Positions 1 to 4,297 of a stretch of DNA of 8,014 bases are shown piece by piece (the first letter of the stretch is position 1; every line of letters starts with the position of its first letter). Position numbers and translations under genes: made by a program. Under the pieces are notes generated by a model. It was given only the letters and a program-made list of their open reading frames with translations, was not told the DNA's origin and made no database searches. Source of the DNA: Holophagae bacterium (lineage in GTDB: Bacteria; Acidobacteriota; Thermoanaerobaculia; Thermoanaerobaculales; Sulfomarinibacteraceae); the NCBI GenBank assembly GCA_030609785.1, contig JAUWTC010000094.1, positions 1 to 8,014 of the forward strand, in the 5' to 3' direction.

Positions 1-16
1 GCCCCTAGGCCGGGGC
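1..16. other. GC-rich inverted repeat at the window edge
   Basis: GCCCC at 1-5 is the exact reverse complement of GGGGC at 12-16, leaving a 6-nt loop. It could be the end of a terminator hairpin of a gene lying to the left, but no T-tract follows and the left context is missing. It is short enough to be chance in GC-rich DNA. Confidence 0.2.
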
Positions 17-30
17 TGAAATGGCCGGGT

Positions 31-36
31 TAGAAT
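31..36 (+). promoter_or_regulatory. Possible -10 element immediately upstream of the SDR gene
   Basis: TAGAAT matches the sigma-70 -10 consensus TATAAT at five of six positions and ends 7 nt before the ATG at 44. Transcription from it would begin at or next to the start codon, giving a leaderless or nearly leaderless mRNA. That fits the lack of any Shine-Dalgarno sequence before this gene. No convincing -35 is visible at the normal distance, so this is tentative. Confidence 0.25.
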
Positions 37-43
37 TACCCCC

Positions 44-865
44 ATGGCAAACCATATGGATGGCAAAGTTGTATTGATCACAGGGGCGTCGTCAGGTATT
101 GGCTCGGCGCTGGCCCGGGAGTATGCCCGGCTCGGGGCCCGCGTCGTCGCGACGGCCCGTCGGGAGGACCGGTTGCATGCTCTGGTCGAGGGCCTCGAGG
201 CCGAGGGCGCAGAGGCTTTGGCAATCGGTTGTGACGTCACACGAAACGGCGACCTCGAACGGGCGGTGGACGCTGTGCTGGAACGATTCGGCCGTATCGA
301 CCATGTCCACGCCAACGCGGGCTTCGGCGTAGCGGGATGGTTTCACAAGCTCGACCTCGAAGATTACCGACGGCAGTTTGAAACCAACGTCTTCGGTGTA
401 TTGCGGACTGCGCAGGCGACCCGGGAGGCGTTGTGGGCCAGTGGCGGCAATCTGGCCCTGATGGGCAGTGTCAACAGTTTCATTTCGCTACCGGGTAACT
501 CACCCTATTGCATGAGCAAGGCGTCTGTCCTGGCGTTGGCGAAGAGTCTCCGTCACGAATTCAGGCCGCGTGGCGTTGCCGTCACCCTGGTGGCGCCTGG
601 CTTCGTTCAATCCGAGATCCGTAAGGTGGACAACACCGGCCGGTTGACCGAGAACACCCCTGACCCCATCCCCGCCTGGCTGTGTATGGATGCCGACAAG
701 GCCGCGCGGCAGATCGTCCGCGGTGTGTGCCGAAAGCGGAGGGTCGTGGTGGTCACCGGCCATGGGAAATGGCTCGTGCGGCTTCAGCGACACTTCCCGG
801 GCGTGACCCACGGGATTATCCACCGCTTCGGCGTCAGTTCGCGACGAGAACCGAAGAACGGATGA
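44..865 (+). CDS. Classical short-chain dehydrogenase/reductase (SDR family NAD(P)-dependent oxidoreductase)
   Basis: A 273-residue cytosolic Rossmann-fold oxidoreductase of usual classical-SDR length. The cofactor motif TGASSGIG lies at residues 13-20, the adenine-contacting CDV at 63-65 and NAG at 91-93. The full catalytic tetrad is visible: Asn115, Ser142, Tyr155 and Lys159 (YCMSK, the YxxxK motif), followed by PG at 185-186. Arginines 39 and 40 just after the second beta strand suggest NADP(H) rather than NAD(H); this is inference from the family. The substrate cannot be read from the sequence. The basic C-terminal tail (residues 240-270) contains a short aromatic/hydrophobic stretch that might touch membranes. 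The start at 44 gives the standard distance to the glycine motif; the ATG at 56 is an alternative, and neither has a good ribosome binding site. The TGA stop overlaps the first unit of a heptamer repeat. The next gene is convergent, so there is no operon partner downstream. Confidence 0.93.
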   Translation: MANHMDGKVVLITGASSGIGSALAREYARLGARVVATARREDRLHALVEGLEAEGAEALAIGCDVTRNGDLERAVDAVLERFGRIDHVHANAGFGVAGWFHKLDLEDYRRQFETNVFGVLRTAQATREALWASGGNLALMGSVNSFISLPGNSPYCMSKASVLALAKSLRHEFRPRGVAVTLVAPGFVQSEIRKVDNTGRLTENTPDPIPAWLCMDADKAARQIVRGVCRKRRVVVVTGHGKWLVRLQRHFPGVTHGIIHRFGVSSRREPKNG

Positions 866-906
866 ACTTCCAACTTCCAACGTTCAACGTCGAACTTCGA
901 AAGCCG
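865..906. repeat. Heptamer-period tandem array starting at the SDR stop codon
   Basis: Six consecutive in-phase 7-nt units run from 865 (last base of the TGA) to 906, with consensus AACKTCS: two identical AACTTCC units, then AACGTTC, AACGTCG, AACTTCG and a degraded sixth unit; 907-913 may be a seventh. Positions 876-891 form an exact 16-nt inverted repeat with 1113-1128 in the second heptamer array. The degenerate units with strict period resemble in style the short tandemly repeated repetitive sequences described in cyanobacteria; relatedness is not implied. Confidence 0.8.
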
Positions 907-1011
907 AAGACTGGCGTCCTCAAGAAGTCTCTTCGGATTCAATGAGTGATGGTCAAGATGCGGAAGACGGGTTCCTGAGTATCGTTGGGCCTGACGGTTC
1001 CACCGGCCATC

Positions 1012-1099
1012 GGCTGGCGTGTCGGTTCCCCGCCCACGCTACACGCTTCGCAGGGCCGAGCCTGTTGGCTCGGCAGCCCTCCGGGCTGGCGTCGGTTCC
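1012..1099. repeat. REP-like palindromic element bounded by an imperfect direct repeat
   Basis: The direct repeat GGCTGGCGTGTCGGTTCC (1012-1029) recurs at 1084-1099 with only the two bases GT missing. Between the copies are two adjacent hairpins. The first has an 8-bp perfect stem (GCCGAGCC at 1055-1062, GGCTCGGC at 1067-1074) with loop TGTT. The second has a 6-bp stem (CAGCCC at 1074-1079, GGGCTG at 1083-1088) with loop TCC. Tandem GC-rich hairpins in a convergent intergenic region are typical of REP/BIME-type dispersed elements. Whether this one is repeated elsewhere in the genome cannot be seen from one window. Confidence 0.55.
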
Positions 1100-1106
1100 T
1101 ACTTCA

Positions 1107-1141
1107 GCGTTGGACGTTGAACGTTGGACGTTGAGCGTTCA
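1107..1141. repeat. Second heptamer-period array, inverted relative to the first
   Basis: Five in-phase 7-nt units occupy 1107-1141, with consensus RCGTTGR: GCGTTGG, ACGTTGA, ACGTTGG, ACGTTGA and GCGTTCA. The reverse complement has the same AACGTYC-like core as the array at 865-906. The longest exact inverted match is 16 nt (1113-1128 against 876-891). In a transcript spanning both, the two arrays could pair around the REP-like element. Confidence 0.75.
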
Positions 1142-1182
1142 ATTTCGTTCCCGCCGGCCATCTTGACCCCTTTGACCGCCGC

Positions 1183-1203
1183 TTCATCCTTCATCCTTCA
1201 TCC
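1183..1203. repeat. Perfect triplicated heptamer at the acyltransferase stop codon
   Basis: TTCATCC occurs three times without a mismatch (1183-1189, 1190-1196, 1197-1203), followed by the in-phase relative TTTCTTC (1204-1210). On the minus strand the unit is GGATGAA, and the acyltransferase stop TGA (1186-1184) lies inside the last copy. The array therefore encodes the terminal MKDEG-type tail of that protein and supplies its stop codon. The SDR stop also sits in a GGATGAA sequence (860-866). Confidence 0.8.
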
Positions 1204-2110
1204 TTTCTTCTTCGGGTCTGGTTCTCCAGCGGCGGTGCATCCAGACCCACTGTTCGGGGTGGGCGCGGATATGGGTTTCGATCGCGGCGGTGGCGGCACC
1301 GGTCAGCTGGTGGATTCGGTCTTCCGTCGAACCCTCTGGAGGGACCGGAAGAGGTGGGTGGACTTCAACGAGGTGCCGTCCGTCAGGCCGTCGGTGGTCG
1401 AACGCGGGGATCATGGGGCAACCGGTTCTGAGGGCAAGTGCGGCCGCGCCGGTGGGAGTCCATGCATTTTTGCCGAAGAAGGGCACGAAGGCCCCCGCGA
1501 TATCACGAATGTCCTGATCAATCAGTAATCCATTGACACGGTTTGACTTGAGGGCCGCGAAGAGCCGGCGGCCTGCCTTGTCGTCTCGATGGATGACCTG
1601 GGCCCCGAAGCGCGACCGGAGGTCGCTGGCGATGGCGTCGATCCGGGGGTCGTAGACGTTTCTCACGGCGATGCTCATGGGAATGCCGGAGATCCCCAAC
1701 CTGGCGTTGAGCAACTCCCAATTTCCGGTGTGGGCGGTGATCAACACAGCGCCCTTTCCGGCTTCCAGCGCACGGTGGAGGTGATCCTCCCCGGTGATGT
1801 CGCACAATGCCGCTACATCACGGGTGTCGGCATGCATCAGCCAGGCAATTTCTCCCAAAACGTTGCCGAAGTGGAGCTCGGACCGTTTCCGCAGGTTTCG
1901 GCGGCAGTCGATCTCCATTTCCGGGAAAGCGATCTTGAGGTGTACGTCTTCACGCCGCCTTTCCTGCGCCAAAAACGGCACGGCACACCTGGCCAGGATC
2001 CGCCCCAACCAACGGAGGACGGAGAGAGGGAGGATTGCTCCCGACAGAAGCACGATCTTGAGCCCACCGTATGTCAAGTGGTGATCAAAACGTAGAGGAC
2101 GCCCCTTCAT
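1184..2110 (-). CDS. LpxL/HtrB-type lysophospholipid (lipid A biosynthesis) acyltransferase
   Basis: A 308-residue protein of usual LpxL/HtrB/MsbB length, expected at the cytoplasmic face of the inner membrane, where family members transfer an acyl chain from acyl-ACP to a lipid A precursor or related lipid. Residues 15-45 form a hydrophobic segment followed by a basic stretch (RRRED at 51-55) and AFPEM at 61-65, as in this family. The catalytic HX4E motif is HTGNWE, His127 to Glu132. LLIDQD lies at 195-200, the acceptor-side block FFG...TPTGAAALA at 211-226, and the closing PEQWVWMHRRWRTRP at 285-299 is strongly family-typical. The exact acceptor lipid is not deducible. The last residues (about 302-308) are encoded by the heptamer array and look like an acquired tail. 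No clear Shine-Dalgarno precedes the ATG at 2110. The gene is divergent from the DegV fusion gene and convergent with the SDR gene. Confidence 0.9.
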   Translation of the reverse strand: MKGRPLRFDHHLTYGGLKIVLLSGAILPLSVLRWLGRILARCAVPFLAQERRREDVHLKIAFPEMEIDCRRNLRKRSELHFGNVLGEIAWLMHADTRDVAALCDITGEDHLHRALEAGKGAVLITAHTGNWELLNARLGISGIPMSIAVRNVYDPRIDAIASDLRSRFGAQVIHRDDKAGRRLFAALKSNRVNGLLIDQDIRDIAGAFVPFFGKNAWTPTGAAALALRTGCPMIPAFDHRRPDGRHLVEVHPPLPVPPEGSTEDRIHQLTGAATAAIETHIRAHPEQWVWMHRRWRTRPEEERMKDEG

Positions 2111-2129
2111 TTCGTCAGTCTACCGTGGC

Positions 2130-2145
2130 CGGTGAGAACTCACCG
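2130..2145. promoter_or_regulatory. Operator-like palindrome upstream of the acyltransferase gene
   Basis: CGGTGAGAACTCACCG is a perfect inverted repeat with 7-bp arms and a 2-bp centre, lying 20 nt upstream of the leftward start codon at 2110. Its length and position would suit a dimeric repressor site or a small hairpin in the leader. The regulator is unknown. Confidence 0.35.
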
Positions 2146-2167
2146 ACGTCCTCGGCCTATTAGCTGG

Positions 2168-2180
2168 GACCGAGTCGGTC
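2168..2180. promoter_or_regulatory. Second short palindrome in the divergent region
   Basis: GACCGAGTCGGTC is a perfect palindrome with 6-bp arms around one central base. It lies 23 nt beyond the palindrome at 2130-2145, but the two sequences are not copies of each other. It could be a regulator site; chance remains possible in GC-rich DNA. Confidence 0.25.
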
Positions 2181-2192
2181 GCACGCCGAAAG

Positions 2193-2270
2193 TGAGGGCT
2201 CGGGCTCGGGCTCGGGAACGATAACGGGAACGGGGAAGGGAAAGGCAACGGGCTTGGGTTCGGGTTTGCG
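2193..2270 (+). repeat. Hexamer-period array (13 units) with a canonical G-quadruplex motif
   Basis: Thirteen consecutive 6-nt units stay in phase from 2193 to 2270. Most fit NNCGGG: three CTCGGG copies (2199-2216), AACGGG at 2223-2228, 2229-2234 and 2247-2252, and TTCGGG at 2259-2264, with diverged units between. Four G-triplets at 2196-2198, 2202-2204, 2208-2210 and 2214-2216, each separated by CTC, make a textbook G3N3 quadruplex motif on the plus strand. Further triplets follow at 2226-2264. The array lies about 95 nt upstream of the rightward -10 and about 85 nt upstream of the leftward start codon, so it could affect both divergent genes. Confidence 0.8.
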
Positions 2271-2310
2271 ACTGCCCGTTTCATGGTGGTTCCGACTTCG
2301 CTGGTTTAGG

Positions 2311-2316
2311 TATACT
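2311..2316 (+). promoter_or_regulatory. Likely -10 element of the DegV-fusion gene
   Basis: TATACT matches the sigma-70 -10 consensus at five of six positions and lies 28 nt before the start codon, predicting a 5' leader of about 20 nt. The -35 region is weak: TTCCGA at 2290-2295 leaves a short 15-nt spacer. The position between the array and the ribosome binding site is sensible. Confidence 0.45.
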
Positions 2317-2330
2317 CAGTGCGCCTTCGT

Positions 2331-2340
2331 GGGGAGGAGG
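2331..2340 (+). promoter_or_regulatory. Strong ribosome binding site fixing a GTG start
   Basis: GGGGAGGAGG ends 4 nt before the GTG at 2345. It contains two overlapping Shine-Dalgarno cores, at about 4 and 7 nt spacing, and decides the GTG start because no ATG with a comparable site lies nearby. Confidence 0.75.
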
Positions 2341-2344
2341 ATCT

Positions 2345-4198
2345 GTGGCCTACGAAAACGCGGTACTTGTAGCGGACAGCTCGGAGGAACGGCGACGTGA
2401 GCTCGGGCTCGTTTTGTATAAGGGCGGGTACGAGGTCATCAACGCCGTCAACGGCGAGGAGGCCCTCAGGTTCACCGACGGTCTCGATCCGACCCTTGTG
2501 ATCTCCCATACCGGACTCGATGGTATGGATCCGCTGGAACTGTGCAGGAGAATCAAGGCGACCGGCCGCGACGTCCCTCCGATGTTGATTTTCAGCGAAG
2601 AGGCGGTGGAAATCCCCGACGACCTGGAAGAAGGAAACTTCTATTCTTTGCGAACCTCAGAGCTGGACTCTTCGGTTTTCCTGTACCAAGTTCGGCTCCT
2701 GTTCCTGGCCCGCCATCTCGGGGGTGAACTCAGTGACTCAATCGACCGCCTGTACGGGGATCTGACCCGGATCGCCATCGGTGACCTGCTGCGCATTCTC
2801 CTCAAGTTCCAGATCACCGGGCACGTTCAATTGACGCTTGGGCCGGATACCGGTTTGTGGTTTGAAGATGGTGAGATTGTCAATGCGCACTGGGGCTCGA
2901 CGGTGGGCGGCCGAAAGGCATTCAATCGAATTGCCGGTCTCCGGGGCGGCGCCTTCCAGTTGACCTTGGAGAGCTCTCCGGAGCAGCGGGTGATCGAAGC
3001 CGATTTGGCGACGTTGGTCAGCGACGCCGTTGAAGAGAAATTTCAACTGGATGAGGTCTTCAAACGCCTGCCGTCGCTCAATTCCCGTATCGAAGTTCGA
3101 ATGGCAGGGGACTTTTTCAATACCCAGTTCACCGATGTGCAGCGCGGGATCCTGACGGCGGTCCGTGGGGCCAAGAACTTCGCCGAACTGCTCGACCTCG
3201 TTTCGGCGACCGATCTCGAAGTTCTTGGGGCTGTCGAGGCCCTCCATGAGCGGGGCATCATCGTCTTCCACGAACCGGAGCACAGGATCCACGTCGTGAC
3301 GGATTCCACCTGCGATCTCCATCCGACGATCGTCCGGCGCGATGCCGTGACGGTGGTTCCGCTGTCGGTGCTCTTCGGGTCCAAGGTCTTCAAAGACGGC
3401 GTCGATCTGATGCCCGACGACTTTTATTCAATGCTTCGGGAGTCCGAGGAATTTCCCAGTACCAGTCCCCCGGGCAAGGGCGAGTTCCTTGATGCTTATC
3501 GGCGGCTGGTCGGCACGGGAGACATCGTTTCTCTGCACATCTCCTCGGCTCAGTCTTTGACGTTTGCCAACGCGAAGGAGGCTGCCGAAGAGGGGCAGGC
3601 CGAGTTTGTCCACCTCCGCGAAGAGTCAGGGTCGATGCGGGCGCCGATCGTCCGAGTGGTCGACACACGGGTCAATTCGGTCGGCCTCGGCATGCTGGTT
3701 CGGTTTGCCAACCGGATGGCGCGGAAGGGTCTCGGCGTCGAGGAGATCGGAGACAGGATCGAGAGCATCTCCAGTCGCTTCCGATTCCTCTTCCTGGTTG
3801 ACACGCTGGAGTACTTGAAAAAGGGCGGCAGAGTCGGCGGTGCTCGTGCCTTCATTGGAACTCTTCTGGGCATCAAGCCTATTCTGGCGATGGAAAACGG
3901 CGAGGTTCAGGCGGTCGACAAGGCCCGGGGAGGGCGCCGAGCCCAACCCAAGCTGATCGAGTTGCTCAAAGAACAGATCAGTACGGAAACGCCGGTCTTC
4001 GGGGTTGTGGCCCACGCCTCGGCGCCGAAGTGGGGCGCCCGCCTGACCGAGTTGGTTTCGAACACCTTCACAATCGAGGAGTTGTTCGAGGGCGAAATCG
4101 GTCCGATCGTCGGCGCCCATGCCGGCCCGGGCACGGTCGGTTGTGTCCTCTTCGCCCCTGATGCCGAGGAACTGGAACTTTTGAGAGTGGACAGCTGA
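2345..4198 (+). CDS. Pseudo-receiver / DUF4388 / DegV (fatty-acid-binding) fusion protein
   Basis: A 617-residue cytosolic protein with a GTG start and a strong ribosome binding site. Domains in order: receiver-like domain, residues about 6-120; DUF4388 (PatA N-terminal type), about 138-240; a linker or winged-helix-like segment, about 241-312; a complete DegV domain, about 315-605. Receiver alignment on GLDGMDPLEL (57-66) puts His55 where the phosphorylated Asp should be, and the usual late Lys is also missing, although Ser84 fits the Thr/Ser site. The domain is therefore probably not phosphorylated. DegV hallmarks are VTDSTCDL (318-325), STSPPGKGEF (372-381) and LEYLKKGGRVGG (488-499). DegV/FakB proteins bind a fatty acid and in Firmicutes present it to the kinase FakA; no FakA-like gene is in this window. 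Inference: a lipid-sensing adaptor. The last three codons, GTGGACAGC, resemble a unit of the nonamer array downstream. Confidence 0.88.
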   Translation: MAYENAVLVADSSEERRRELGLVLYKGGYEVINAVNGEEALRFTDGLDPTLVISHTGLDGMDPLELCRRIKATGRDVPPMLIFSEEAVEIPDDLEEGNFYSLRTSELDSSVFLYQVRLLFLARHLGGELSDSIDRLYGDLTRIAIGDLLRILLKFQITGHVQLTLGPDTGLWFEDGEIVNAHWGSTVGGRKAFNRIAGLRGGAFQLTLESSPEQRVIEADLATLVSDAVEEKFQLDEVFKRLPSLNSRIEVRMAGDFFNTQFTDVQRGILTAVRGAKNFAELLDLVSATDLEVLGAVEALHERGIIVFHEPEHRIHVVTDSTCDLHPTIVRRDAVTVVPLSVLFGSKVFKDGVDLMPDDFYSMLRESEEFPSTSPPGKGEFLDAYRRLVGTGDIVSLHISSAQSLTFANAKEAAEEGQAEFVHLREESGSMRAPIVRVVDTRVNSVGLGMLVRFANRMARKGLGVEEIGDRIESISSRFRFLFLVDTLEYLKKGGRVGGARAFIGTLLGIKPILAMENGEVQAVDKARGGRRAQPKLIELLKEQISTETPVFGVVAHASAPKWGARLTELVSNTFTIEELFEGEIGPIVGAHAGPGTVGCVLFAPDAEELELLRVDS

Positions 4199-4227
4199 GC
4201 GTTCAGGTAAAAGCCTGGAAGACTTGA

Positions 4228-4297
4228 GTGGACATTGTGGGCTTTGTGGACTCCGTGGACTGTCCACAGCGTCCAGATCGTCCACTCTGTCCACCTC
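4228..4297. repeat. Inverted nonamer array forming a long regular hairpin between convergent genes
   Basis: Four units beginning GTGG start at 4228, 4237, 4246 and 4255 with exact 9-nt period (consensus GTGGACNNN). They are followed by four units beginning GTCCA at 4262, 4271, 4280 and 4289 (consensus GTCCACNNN). The switch occurs at GTGGAC-T-GTCCAC (4255-4267). Folded, 4228-4294 gives stems of 6, 5, 6 (one G-U) and 6 bp separated by 3x3 internal loops. The last unit ends at 4297, directly against the minus-strand TAA (4300-4298). The position between two convergent stops suggests a bidirectional terminator or an mRNA 3'-end stabiliser, although no T-tract is present. Confidence 0.85.

Larger units (their letters stand above)
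866..1182. other. Gene-free convergent intergenic region built of repeats
   Basis: This interval of about 317 nt between the convergent SDR and acyltransferase genes contains no credible gene. An open frame at 942-1166 (+) runs through the palindromic element and a heptamer array, has no ribosome binding site and gives low-complexity, family-less protein. The interval holds two mutually inverted heptamer arrays (865-906 and 1107-1141), a REP-like palindromic element (1012-1099) and the edge of a third heptamer array at 1183. No hairpin followed by a T-tract was found, so a classical intrinsic terminator is not evident for either gene. Confidence 0.75.
2111..2344. other. Divergent intergenic region between acyltransferase and DegV-fusion genes
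   Basis: The region contains, from left to right, two short perfect palindromes (2130-2145 and 2168-2180), a 13-unit hexamer array with a G-quadruplex motif (2193-2270), a -10 element (2311-2316) and a strong ribosome binding site for the rightward gene. No convincing promoter was identified for the leftward acyltransferase gene. No small gene or structured RNA family was recognised. Confidence 0.6.

Noticed and set aside
1055..1088. Intrinsic terminator of the SDR gene
   Set aside because: The hairpins are good, but no U-tract follows either stem on either strand and they lie about 190 nt past the stop codon.
942..1166. 74-codon open frame in the intergenic region (+)
   Set aside because: It has no ribosome binding site, runs through the palindromic element and a heptamer array, and resembles no protein family.
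2196..2216. Origin iterons or DnaA boxes in the hexamer array
   Set aside because: Units are G-rich and do not resemble TTATCCACA, no replication gene is adjacent, and there is no AT-rich unwinding region.
2738..3322. 194-codon antisense frame within the DegV-fusion gene
   Set aside because: It is a shadow of DUF4388 and linker coding sequence with no start signal and no family resemblance.
4196..4205. 10-nt identity TGAGCGTTCA with 1132-1141
   Set aside because: Several 10-nt matches are expected by chance in 8 kb, and it is out of the array context at 4196.
4228..4297. CRISPR array
   Set aside because: Units are only 9 nt, adjacent, and switch to reverse complement halfway. There are no 23-47-nt repeats with unique spacers and no cas genes.
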